NCBI GenBank assembly: GCA_022072055.1
Contig: JAJVIK010000006.1
Span: forward strand, 186,001 to 250,000
Direction of reading: 5' to 3'
Source of the DNA: a bacterium
GTDB lineage: Bacteria; Hinthialibacterota; Hinthialibacteria; OLB16
DNA length: 64,000 bases
The notes below the pieces were generated by a model. It was not told the origin of the DNA, ran no database searches, and saw nothing but the letters and a program-made list of their open reading frames with translations. Shown here one piece after another: positions 38,753-47,275 of this stretch; position 1 is the stretch's first letter, and each line of letters starts with the position of its first letter. A program made the position numbers and the translations under genes.

Positions 38753-39034
38753 CAGGGTTCCTTTGTCAGTCTGGGCATTCGAGCGCATCCGGCTTCCCTC
38801 CGGGGAGCGCCGCTTGGACTATCTTACTCAACGTGGGAGGGAAGAAGAACGGGGGGGGAGGTCAGGCCTGGAGACGTGTCGAACCACGGAAGGTCCGGAA
38901 ACGGACGGAAGAGCCGGAGTAGGGCTGAATCTGGAGGTTTCGCTTTCCGTGTAATTCCGATCCTTCCGATTCCTCCGTGATTCAAGATCCAAACACACCC
39001 GCTTGGCCTGAGCAGGACCTGGAGAACCGCTGAA

Positions 39035-39616
39035 TCAAGGGAAAACCACCCTCCCGAAGGTCTCGAAGTAATACCGAAACTCCAGCTCCCTCACACCCGG
39101 CTTGACCGCAAGGGTCAGGCGGACCTGCTCCTCCCCTTGAATCTTGTAACCTTGGTCTTCCTCCCACGCCCCAGTCTGAAAGAACTCGACCTTCTTGATC
39201 CTGCAAGCATCATCCTCGTCGTCAATCCCCGCCCCGGGTGTCTGGAGCATCAGCTCGCCGATCTCCCAGCGCGTGAACTTCCCCTTGGCGGGCTTGGGAG
39301 AGATGGCCACCTCAAGGAGATAGTAATTGCGGGGGGTGGTATCCCGTTCATCTTCCTCTTCATCCTCATCTTCGCCTGTGGGGCTTGGAGGCGGGGCGGG
39401 GATCGGGCGAATCGACTGGACCGTGGCGGTGGCCCCACGCAAGACCTTCCCCTTAGCCTTGAAGGGAAGAGAGAAAAGCATCTCCACCATCTTCCCCCCA
39501 AAGAACTTGAAGAACACAAGCGCCAGGAGAATCACGAAGACCAACTGTTCCCAGGAAAGATGTCGGAAGGAGTAGCCGACGCCGATTAGGATGGCGAGGA
39601 AGATCAGGCGAATCAT
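39035..39616 (-). CDS. Membrane-anchored protein of unknown function
   Basis: The 193-residue protein starts with two hydrophobic segments (about 2-16 and 23-40), then an acidic linker GEDEDEEEDERD near residues 80-92. A C-terminal beta-rich domain follows, with NYYLLEVAISP and RELEFRYYFETFGRVVFP. The soluble domain is probably cytoplasmic or periplasmic depending on topology. I do not recognise a family. No clear ribosome site was seen. It lies 32 bases downstream of the phosphopantetheinyl transferase gene on the same strand, and the 282 bases after it hold nothing I can identify apart from presumed promoter DNA of the DUF2889 gene. Confidence 0.6.
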   Translation of the reverse strand: MIRLIFLAILIGVGYSFRHLSWEQLVFVILLALVFFKFFGGKMVEMLFSLPFKAKGKVLRGATATVQSIRPIPAPPPSPTGEDEDEEEDERDTTPRNYYLLEVAISPKPAKGKFTRWEIGELMLQTPGAGIDDEDDACRIKKVEFFQTGAWEEDQGYKIQGEEQVRLTLAVKPGVRELEFRYYFETFGRVVFP

Positions 39617-39648
39617 GGGGGATAGTTAACGGTCAGGCCTTCGGGTTG

Positions 39649-40413
39649 TCAATCGCCGCTTCCCCATCGCGACACCGATTCACCCCATCGCCGAGGCGAG
39701 AACTCCCCGCACTCTATCCGAGGAGCCGGATCTCCTTCCACCGCGAGCGCGGCGCGGTAGCTCCCCTCCACGCTCAGGTCGGAAAGCCTCCAGGCTCGCG
39801 TATCCGATCCGTTCCGGAAGAAGGCGCGGTCCTCCAACACGCTGAAGGAATCCAGCGGGACCAGCAGTCCCCCCCCGTGGCACTTGATGAGCGCCTCCTT
39901 GCGGGTCCAAAGCCGAAAGAAGGCGGAGTGCCTTCGCTCCTCGGGAACCTCCATGAGGTGCGCCACCTCCTCCTCCGCGAAGTATCGTCGCGCGATCTTC
40001 TCCATCCGAGGCAGCTCTCTCTTTTCCCATTCGACATCCACCCCCACGCGGCGGCCTAGGGCGAACGCCCCAAGCACCCAGTCCCCGGAGTGGCTCAGAT
40101 TGAAATCCACGCCGCTGGGATTGAGCGACTCCTGAAGGAAGGGTCTCCCATGCGGTTCGATCGAAAAGGCCACCTCCCTCGGATCAAGACCGAGGTATCC
40201 GCCGAGCAGGGTTCGGACCATTCCCACCGCGAGGAGCGACCGGAGTCGATCCTCCTCGAACCGGAATCGATTGGCCCGTTCGATATCCCCGGGCGGGAGC
40301 GCATCGAGCAGGTCCTCGATCCGTCGCCCGGAATCCTCGACTCGCGCCATCCAGACATGGACCTGGTCCGGGACAAGGGCCGAGGGGCGTTCACTGGAGG
40401 ACAAGATCTTCAT
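39649..40413 (-). CDS. 4'-phosphopantetheinyl transferase (Sfp type)
   Basis: The 254-residue protein is of Sfp/AcpT size. GRPFLQESLN and VDFNLSHSGDWVLGAF form the N-terminal signature, RVGVDVEW holds the Mg-binding Asp-x-Glu pair, and RLWTRKEALIKCHGGGL holds the conserved W-x-x-K-E-A-x-x-K. These enzymes transfer phosphopantetheine from CoA to carrier proteins of fatty-acid, polyketide or peptide synthesis. No synthase is nearby, so it may be the general carrier-protein activator. ATG 40413 is chosen because homology begins there; the frame runs on upstream but through the promoter of the divergent ThuA gene. No strong ribosome site was seen. Confidence 0.9.
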   Translation of the reverse strand: MKILSSSERPSALVPDQVHVWMARVEDSGRRIEDLLDALPPGDIERANRFRFEEDRLRSLLAVGMVRTLLGGYLGLDPREVAFSIEPHGRPFLQESLNPSGVDFNLSHSGDWVLGAFALGRRVGVDVEWEKRELPRMEKIARRYFAEEEVAHLMEVPEERRHSAFFRLWTRKEALIKCHGGGLLVPLDSFSVLEDRAFFRNGSDTRAWRLSDLSVEGSYRAALAVEGDPAPRIECGEFSPRRWGESVSRWGSGD

Positions 40414-40500
40414 GGTGGCGCGGGGGGATTGGACTTTGTCTTGACGCTTGCCGTGAGGCGTGCATCCTTTCTCATTCTCCATCAAGGAGGGGAAAACCGA

Positions 40501-42066
40501 GTGAAACTCCCCATTGGCATGATTGTCTGCGCCACCGCCGGGCTGACCGCCTGCGTCAACCCGGTGTCCGGCGAGCAGGCCACCCGGAAGATTGTGTTGC
40601 TCGCGGGTTCGCTCGACAAGGGCCACCCGCGCGGGACCCATGAGTACGAAAAAGCGCTGCGTTACCTGAAACACTGCCTCGACAACACGCCCGGCCTGGA
40701 GGGGGTCCTCACCGAGCTTCACGCTCACGGCTGGCCGGAAGACCCCTCGACCCTCGATAACGCAGACACGATTGTCCTTTTCGGGAGCGGCTCCGACCGG
40801 GTTCTCGAGGATCATCCCTTCCTGGTCGGGGATCGCCTTGAGGTGATCGACCGTCAGATGAAGCGCGGCTGCGGGTTGGTCCTGCTTCATTGGTGCACCT
40901 TCGCGCCCAATGGCCCGGCTGGAGACCATTTCCTGGATTGGGTCGGCGGATACTTCGACTACCAGAGCGGGACCGATCACCCCAACAAGTGGTATTCCCG
41001 GATCAAGACCGAAAAGACCACCACCGCGATCCCCTCAAGAGACCACCCGATCAGCCGCGGTCTCGTCCCCTATGAGCTGCTCGAGGAGTATTACTACCGC
41101 ATCCGTTTCCGCGAAAACGATCCTCGCCTTGTCCCGATCCTGAACACTCCGATCTCCGATGAAGCCGAGCCTCAATCAGTGGCCTGGGCGGTGGAGCGCG
41201 CGGATGGCGGTCGCGGGTTCGGCTTCACCGGCGGGCATTTCCTCGGTAACTTCTTTGTGGAGAACTTCCGTCGCATGATCCTGAACGCCATCCTCTGGAC
41301 CGCGCATGTGGAGGTCCCGGCGGGTGGAGTGGAAACACGCGAGAGTCGCATCCGAGCGCTGATCCTCACCGGGCACAACCACCCGGCGCACGACTGGCGC
41401 GCGGTGACCGAGGCTCTTCAAGAAGCGCTTTCCCCGGACGCGAGGTTTGAGGTCGAGGTCACCGAGGACCCGGAATTCCTGGCCAAGTCGGAGCTCCACA
41501 CCTTTGATGTTCTGGTCTTCAATTATGTGAACTGGATGCGCCCCGGCCTTTCGCCCGCCGCGAAGGAAAACTTCCAGAAACACCTTGCGGAGGGTGGCGG
41601 CCTCTCGGTCATCCACTTCGCCAACGGGGCCTTTAACTACTCCCTGCCCGACACCCCGGATTCCGACTGGCCCGAGTTCCGCAAGCGCATTGTCCGTAGG
41701 GTCTGGATTCATGGGGAGGGCCAGAGCGCGCATGACCCTTACGGCAAGTTCAAGGTTCAGATTGCCAAACCCGACCACCCGATCACGCGCGGAATGAAGG
41801 CCTTCGAGACCGTGGATGAGCTCTATTACAACCAGATCGGCGAGCTCCCCATCGAGCCGCTGGTGACCGCGAAGTCCGCGAACTCCGGGCGGGATGAGCC
41901 GCTCGCGTGGGCCTATGATTACGAGCAAGGGCGGGTTTTCCAGACCTTGCTGGGGCATGCCGCCGAGTCGGTCCGCGCCCCTGGAGCGGCCGATCTGATC
42001 CGCCGGGGAACCGCCTGGGCCGCCGGTCGCATCCCCATGGACATCCCGGTCCTCCCGGGGGATTGA
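40501..42066 (+). CDS. Lipoprotein with two ThuA-like domains
   Basis: GTG 40501 has AAGGAGGGG about 10 bases upstream and starts a lipoprotein signal with L-T-A-C at residue 18. Two ThuA-like (glutamine-amidotransferase-fold) domains follow. The first runs about 28-275, with IVLLAGSLDKGHPRGTHEYE and VLLHWCTFAP. The second runs about 285-510, with ALILTGHNHPAHDWRAVTEA and LSVIHFANGAFN. ThuA family proteins act on keto-sugars derived from trehalose and other disaccharides. The double form suggests one catalytic and one structural copy, or two related active sites. It heads a compact cluster with a multihaem cytochrome and a LamG/propeller protein. Confidence 0.8.
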   Translation: MKLPIGMIVCATAGLTACVNPVSGEQATRKIVLLAGSLDKGHPRGTHEYEKALRYLKHCLDNTPGLEGVLTELHAHGWPEDPSTLDNADTIVLFGSGSDRVLEDHPFLVGDRLEVIDRQMKRGCGLVLLHWCTFAPNGPAGDHFLDWVGGYFDYQSGTDHPNKWYSRIKTEKTTTAIPSRDHPISRGLVPYELLEEYYYRIRFRENDPRLVPILNTPISDEAEPQSVAWAVERADGGRGFGFTGGHFLGNFFVENFRRMILNAILWTAHVEVPAGGVETRESRIRALILTGHNHPAHDWRAVTEALQEALSPDARFEVEVTEDPEFLAKSELHTFDVLVFNYVNWMRPGLSPAAKENFQKHLAEGGGLSVIHFANGAFNYSLPDTPDSDWPEFRKRIVRRVWIHGEGQSAHDPYGKFKVQIAKPDHPITRGMKAFETVDELYYNQIGELPIEPLVTAKSANSGRDEPLAWAYDYEQGRVFQTLLGHAAESVRAPGAADLIRRGTAWAAGRIPMDIPVLPGD

Positions 42067-42088
42067 TTCAACGCCACTGCCCGACTCG

Positions 42089-44200
42089 ATGCCGCTCCAC
42101 TCCCCGCGTTTCCAGCCTCCGCTCTTGGCGGCGCTCCTGTGTGCGTTACTCCCAACCCCTATGGTCGGAGCCGAAGTTGGCCGTGAGGAAGGGACCGCGC
42201 TGGTGATCCGTTCGGAGGTTTCCGGCGCCGGCGATGCCCGCCCCGCGCGCTTGGTGGCTGTGCATGTCCCTCAAGGGGAGCCACCCACCCCCTTTCTTCC
42301 GCCCGGTCCGTTCACCGCAACCTGGAAGGGATTCATCGAGGTGGACCTGCGCGACCGTTTCCAGTTCGCCTTTGAAGGAACCGGTAAGATGACCTTAACC
42401 GTGGAAGGGAAGACAGCCCTCGAAGCCGACAGCCAAGTTCCCGAAAGCCTGGTCGGCAAGCGGGTCCGTCTGAACAAAGGAGCCAATCGGTTCGAGGCAA
42501 CCTACTACGGACCGGGGGATGGGGATGCCACCGCGCGGCTGCTGTGGGCCTCGACCGAGTTTCCGCTCGAACCGATCCCCGCCACGGTCCTCACCCATTC
42601 CCCCACCGAGGGCGCGCTCTTGGACTTTGAGACGCGCCACAGGGGGCGGAACCTGTTTGTGGAATATCGCTGCATCCGCTGCCACCGTCCCTCCGAGGAG
42701 CGGCCCCTCCACGAGGATTGGATGGGCCCATCCCTGGCCGGAATCGGCGGCAGGCTCCATCCGAGTTGGATCACAAGCTGGATCGAGAACCCCCGCGCGA
42801 TGCGCCCGGACTCCAGCATGCCGAGGGTTTTGCCAAAGGAAAACCCAGCCCAAACGGCGCGTGACATTGCGGCCTATCTGGCCACACTGGCGGATGCAAC
42901 CCAAGCGGCGGTCATCGAAGCCGCTGAGGGGCAGGCGACCCTCGGCGCGGAACGGTTCGAGTCCCTGGGCTGCATCGCCTGCCACACCCTCGCGGGTGAA
43001 AGCGACTCGGTGGAGCCGCCTCGGATCTCCCTTGGTCCTGTGGCGGCGAAGTGGAAACCCGGCGCGCTCCGAGACTTTCTGCTCAAGCCTAACCGTCACT
43101 ACCCGATGATCCGCATGCCGGATTTCCGGCTCTCGGAAGGCGAGGCGAATGCCTTGGCGGCGTTCGTTCTGAGCCAAGCGCCCCCTCGCCTCGCCCCGGA
43201 TTCAGAACCGGTGGGAGATCCCGAACAGGGAAGGGAAGCGCTCGCCACCCTCGGGTGCCTCGCCTGTCACGACGCCCCCATCGAGAATCGAGCCACGGCG
43301 CCCTCGCTGGAAGCAGTCTTCGGATCATCGAGTGAGCGGGGATGCCTCCTCGATGGCGCCAGCGTGGACTTTTCGTTTTCCGCCGAGGAGAGAGCCGATC
43401 TTCAAGACTTTCTCGCGTCCGGACCCGAAGCGTTGTTCCGGTCCGATCCCGTGGAGTCCGCCGCGCATCGCCTGGACCATCTCCGCTGCAATGCCTGTCA
43501 TGCCATCGACGGGCGTGGGGATGTGTGGCCCGCGCTCCGGCCTCCGCCGGAGCGCGCCGAGGATTCGGAAGCCGAATTGGAACTCCCCGAAGAGGGGGAC
43601 GCGGGACAGATTGTGGCCATCGACCAATCCCGCCCATCCCTCACCTTCGCGGGCGAGAAGCTTCGCCCCAGCGCCCTCCGGGCGATCCTGCGCGGCGAAT
43701 GCGATCCCCCACCGCGTCCCTGGCTGGCCGCGCGAATGCCCTCCTTCACCGAGTATGCCGAACTTCTTGCGGATGGGCTTGCGCGCATGCACGGTTTCGG
43801 TCCCGAAGACCCGCCGCGCGAAACGCCGGACCCCGAGCTGGCGGAAATCGGGCGGAAGTTGGTCTCCCAATCCGAGGGCTTCGGCTGCACCTCCTGCCAT
43901 GGAGTGGGGGATAGGCCACCCCAGGCGGTCTTTGAAACCATGGGGGTGAACCTGATGCTCTCAGCGGAGCGCTCGCGGAAAGACTTTCTTGCGCGTTGGC
44001 TGCTCAATCCGCTTCGGATCGACCCGCGCTCCAAGATGCCGCGCTACTCGATCGACAACAAGAAAACCCCACTGGTCACCCTCCTCGATGGGGATGCCCC
44101 GCGACAGTTCGAGGCGATCTGCCAGTATCTGCTCGCCGGTAGGGACATCCTCCCGCCTGAAGAGACCGCGGCGATTCCGCCGGACACACCCAAACACTGA
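42089..44200 (+). CDS. Secreted five-haem cytochrome c protein
   Basis: The 703-residue protein has a signal peptide (PPLLAALLCALLPTPMVGA). Residues about 35-165 form a PA14-like beta domain (ATWKGFIEVDLRDRFQFAF). Five CxxCH haem motifs follow: CIRCH (about 195), CIACH (295), CLACH (390), CNACH (467) and CTSCH (599), each with a later Met such as SKMPRY or RMPDF as a likely axial ligand. This is a c-type electron carrier of the periplasm or outer surface. Between the double ThuA protein and the LamG/propeller protein, it probably accepts electrons from sugar oxidation. It starts 22 bases after the ThuA stop. Confidence 0.88.
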   Translation: MPLHSPRFQPPLLAALLCALLPTPMVGAEVGREEGTALVIRSEVSGAGDARPARLVAVHVPQGEPPTPFLPPGPFTATWKGFIEVDLRDRFQFAFEGTGKMTLTVEGKTALEADSQVPESLVGKRVRLNKGANRFEATYYGPGDGDATARLLWASTEFPLEPIPATVLTHSPTEGALLDFETRHRGRNLFVEYRCIRCHRPSEERPLHEDWMGPSLAGIGGRLHPSWITSWIENPRAMRPDSSMPRVLPKENPAQTARDIAAYLATLADATQAAVIEAAEGQATLGAERFESLGCIACHTLAGESDSVEPPRISLGPVAAKWKPGALRDFLLKPNRHYPMIRMPDFRLSEGEANALAAFVLSQAPPRLAPDSEPVGDPEQGREALATLGCLACHDAPIENRATAPSLEAVFGSSSERGCLLDGASVDFSFSAEERADLQDFLASGPEALFRSDPVESAAHRLDHLRCNACHAIDGRGDVWPALRPPPERAEDSEAELELPEEGDAGQIVAIDQSRPSLTFAGEKLRPSALRAILRGECDPPPRPWLAARMPSFTEYAELLADGLARMHGFGPEDPPRETPDPELAEIGRKLVSQSEGFGCTSCHGVGDRPPQAVFETMGVNLMLSAERSRKDFLARWLLNPLRIDPRSKMPRYSIDNKKTPLVTLLDGDAPRQFEAICQYLLAGRDILPPEETAAIPPDTPKH

Positions 44201-44214
44201 AGGAGAGATTCCCC

Positions 44215-47163
44215 TTGCCGATTAGCCGATGGATTGCCTGCGCGTTGATCCTGTCCGCGCTTCCCGCCGAGTGCGAAACAGTGGCCGAGGGGCGCTTCGG
44301 GCGAGCGCTCGATGCCCGCAAGGGCGCGGTTCAAACCGAGGGGCGCGAGGTCTTTTCCGCTCCCCCCTTCACGGTCGAGTGTTGGGCCAGACTCTTTTCC
44401 AAGATCGGGTTCAACATCCTGGCGGCGCACTCTCCAAAGTCCTCCGCGGATCATTGGGAACTTTACTCCTATGCCGGAACGGGATTCCTCAGCGCCTATC
44501 TTCCAGGGTTTGTCCCCTCTGAAGTCCAGAGCTCCATCGAGATCACCGATGGCCAGTGGCATCTCGCCGCGCTTAGCTTTGACGGGGAGACAGTCCGCCT
44601 CTTCCTGGATGGCGCCGAAGTTGCCGCGCGGAAAGTCGCGCCCAACCCCAGCCTCCGCCCTGGGAAAGGGGTCCTTTCAGTCGGGGCGGCCTTTGATGGG
44701 GTGACCCAGATCGGATGCGATGGGCTTGTCGATGAGGTCCGAGTCTCGAAAGGGACCCGAATGCCCGCTCCGCTTCCGGATGGCCCTCCCACTCCCGATG
44801 ACCGGACCCTCGGTCTTTGGCGGTTCGAGGAGTCCTCCGGTTCGGAGTATGCCGATCTCTCCGCCGCGCGCGCCCCCCTGCGCCCCTCGGCCCCGAAACA
44901 GAAAAAGAAGACCTCGGTCCTGGGCAAGGAGATTGTGACCATTGACGATCAGGATGAGGCGGACTGGGCCGATGATCGCTGGCCGCGCATGAAGAACGGT
45001 CCGTTCTTCAGCGGAACCATCGCGATCCCGGGAGTCGAGGGGCTGCCCCCGACCTACAAGGGGATCGCGGTTCGAGTGGGACCGAACCAAGAGGCTGCGG
45101 TCCTTTACGACATCGAACTGCTTCGGATGAGCGCCGCCTGGACCGGCGAGTTCCTCAAGATCGATCCGAAACGACTGGGCATTATTGTTCTGCCGCAAGT
45201 GGGCGGGGACCTTCGGCTCTACACCAAACCCGCTCCGGGCTGGGCCAACGGTCAGGGTTTCTCAGACCCGCGCCCAACCCCATATGGCCCGCTCCCGGCC
45301 AACCAGGCGCGGTATGAGGGACTGTATGAATCCGGTGAACGGGTGGTTCTGGCCTATTCAGTCGGGTCCACTCGAATCCTGGAGTCTCCCTGGCTGGAAG
45401 GAGACTCCGACGTCTCAATCTTTTCGCGGACCTTGGAGATCGCTCCCGCAACTGAGGAGTTCCACCTTCTCCTCTGCGATGTCCCGGGTGCCGGGTCCCC
45501 CGTGGCAACCATCGACGGGGTCCACACCCTGTCGCTGGAACGAGAGGGGGAGACCACCGCCGCGGGGTTGGTTCAAGACCAGGGGCCCTGGTGCTCCCTC
45601 GCGCATGCTCCGGGGGGACACATCCGGATGATTGTCCCAAGGCATCCCGATACCCTCCGCGTCAAGGTCCTCCTCTGGCAAGGGCCGAGCGAGGGATTGC
45701 AGTCCTTCTACAATCAGGTTCGCGCGCAGCCGCTGGAGTCCCTCGCGTCTTACACGCAGGGTGGTTCCGCGAAATGGACCGAGGCGATTGTCTCGCGCGG
45801 GATTGTGAACAAGAGCGACGATCCCTATGTGATCGACACCCTACCACTTCCCTTTGAGAACCCCTATGGCGCCCTTTTCTATGTGAGCGGGCACGACTTC
45901 CTCCCGGATGGAGACCTCGCTCTCTGCACCGTGCATGGGGATGTGTGGCGAGTGAGCGGGATCGACGCGGACCTGGATAAAATCCGCTGGAAACGAATCG
46001 CCACCGGGCTTTTCCAGCCCCTCGGACTCAAGGTGGTGGCGGGGGTCATTCATGTCCTGGGCCGTGACCAGATCACTCGCCTTTACGACCGGGACCAAAA
46101 CGGAGAAACCGACTATTACGAGAACTTCTGCAATCTCTGCGAGGTCGCGGATGGCGGCCACTCTTACGCCACCTGTTTGGAGACCGACAGTAAGGGGAAC
46201 CTCTATTTCCTCAAAGGGCAGGATCGTGTGCGGACACGGCACGATGGGTGCCTCCTGCGGGTGAGTCCCGATGGGCGAATCCTTGAGGTGGTCGCCACCG
46301 GCTTCCGCTTCCCCAACGGTCTCGGCCTCGGCCCCGGGGATTTCCTCACCACGGCGGACCAGGAGGGGGAATGGGTGCCCGGAACCCGAATCGACAAGAT
46401 CCGCGAGGGGGGATTCTATGGCGTGATGACCACGCACCACCGCGAAACCCCACCCGAGACCTACGAGGAGCCGATCCTCTGGCTGCCACAGGACATGGAC
46501 AACTCGGCGGGAGGTCAGGTCTGGGCGGGTCCCGCGTGGGGACCGCTCGCGGGCAAGATGATTCACTTGTCCTATGGCCTGTGCATGGCGCTGCCGGTGC
46601 TCCCCGATGAGAACGGTGGCCCCCAGGCGGCCGCGTTCCCGCTGCCGCTCCAGTTTCTCTCCGGAGTGATGCGTGGAAGGGTCTCGCCCACGGACGGGCA
46701 GGTATATCTTTCCGGCTTGCGCGGGTGGCAGACCAACGCGGTGCGGGATGGCTGTCTTCAGCGCATCCGCTACACCGGCGGGAAGGCCTACGTCCCAGTC
46801 GGTTTCGCGGTCCTCCAGAACGGGGTCCGGCTGCGATTCAGTTGCGAGCTCGATCCGGACACCGCCGCCGACCCGGAAAACTTCTCGGCGGAGGTTTGGA
46901 ACTACCGCTGGTCCGGCGCCTACGGTTCGGAGGATTGGTCGGTGAAAGACCCCGAGACCAAGGGCCACGACGAAACCCCGATCCTCTCCGCGACCCTGGC
47001 CGGGGATGGCAAGTCGGTTACCCTCGAGCTGGAGGACTTCCAGCCGGTCATGCAACTCCGCATCCGCTACAACATGGATGCCGCCGATGGGGAGCTGGTG
47101 AAGGGCGATGTGATCTGCACGATCAACAGCGTGCCGGAAAGTGAGGGGACTTCGACTCCTTGA
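44215..47163 (+). CDS. Secreted LamG plus sorbosone-dehydrogenase-like propeller protein
   Basis: TTG 44215 follows GGAGAG, 14 bases after the cytochrome stop, and starts a signal peptide (ISRWIACALILSALPA). Residues about 20-180 are a LamG/concanavalin-like domain (FTVECWARLF, DGQWHLAALSFDG, GLVDEVRVS). Residues about 230-520 have the DDRWPRM and GSTRILESPW pieces of the DUF6797 region common in planctomycetes. Residues about 540-870 look like an L-sorbosone-dehydrogenase/PQQ-type beta propeller (GDLALCTVHGDVWRV, ATGFRFPNGLGLGPGDFLTT, DNSAGGQVWAG). Likely a glycan-binding oxidoreductase or sugar-acting propeller feeding the cytochrome. Cofactor use cannot be confirmed by eye. Confidence 0.75.
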   Translation: MPISRWIACALILSALPAECETVAEGRFGRALDARKGAVQTEGREVFSAPPFTVECWARLFSKIGFNILAAHSPKSSADHWELYSYAGTGFLSAYLPGFVPSEVQSSIEITDGQWHLAALSFDGETVRLFLDGAEVAARKVAPNPSLRPGKGVLSVGAAFDGVTQIGCDGLVDEVRVSKGTRMPAPLPDGPPTPDDRTLGLWRFEESSGSEYADLSAARAPLRPSAPKQKKKTSVLGKEIVTIDDQDEADWADDRWPRMKNGPFFSGTIAIPGVEGLPPTYKGIAVRVGPNQEAAVLYDIELLRMSAAWTGEFLKIDPKRLGIIVLPQVGGDLRLYTKPAPGWANGQGFSDPRPTPYGPLPANQARYEGLYESGERVVLAYSVGSTRILESPWLEGDSDVSIFSRTLEIAPATEEFHLLLCDVPGAGSPVATIDGVHTLSLEREGETTAAGLVQDQGPWCSLAHAPGGHIRMIVPRHPDTLRVKVLLWQGPSEGLQSFYNQVRAQPLESLASYTQGGSAKWTEAIVSRGIVNKSDDPYVIDTLPLPFENPYGALFYVSGHDFLPDGDLALCTVHGDVWRVSGIDADLDKIRWKRIATGLFQPLGLKVVAGVIHVLGRDQITRLYDRDQNGETDYYENFCNLCEVADGGHSYATCLETDSKGNLYFLKGQDRVRTRHDGCLLRVSPDGRILEVVATGFRFPNGLGLGPGDFLTTADQEGEWVPGTRIDKIREGGFYGVMTTHHRETPPETYEEPILWLPQDMDNSAGGQVWAGPAWGPLAGKMIHLSYGLCMALPVLPDENGGPQAAAFPLPLQFLSGVMRGRVSPTDGQVYLSGLRGWQTNAVRDGCLQRIRYTGGKAYVPVGFAVLQNGVRLRFSCELDPDTAADPENFSAEVWNYRWSGAYGSEDWSVKDPETKGHDETPILSATLAGDGKSVTLELEDFQPVMQLRIRYNMDAADGELVKGDVICTINSVPESEGTSTP

Positions 47164-47275
47164 AGGGATTGATATTCCTCGCATGCAGGTGGAAATTGGC
47201 TTGAAGCCGAATAGAATGCCCCGATGACCGTGGAACAATCTTCCTTGACAGCCATGTATCGATGCCGGGATCAAC

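Noticed and set aside
40090-40500. Longer N-terminus for the ThuA lipoprotein
   Set aside because: It overlaps the phosphopantetheinyl transferase gene antisense; the GTG at 40501 has a strong ribosome site and starts a lipoprotein signal.
40414-40980. Longer N-terminus for the phosphopantetheinyl transferase
   Set aside because: The extension would run through the ThuA promoter, ribosome site and coding start and has no homology to the family.
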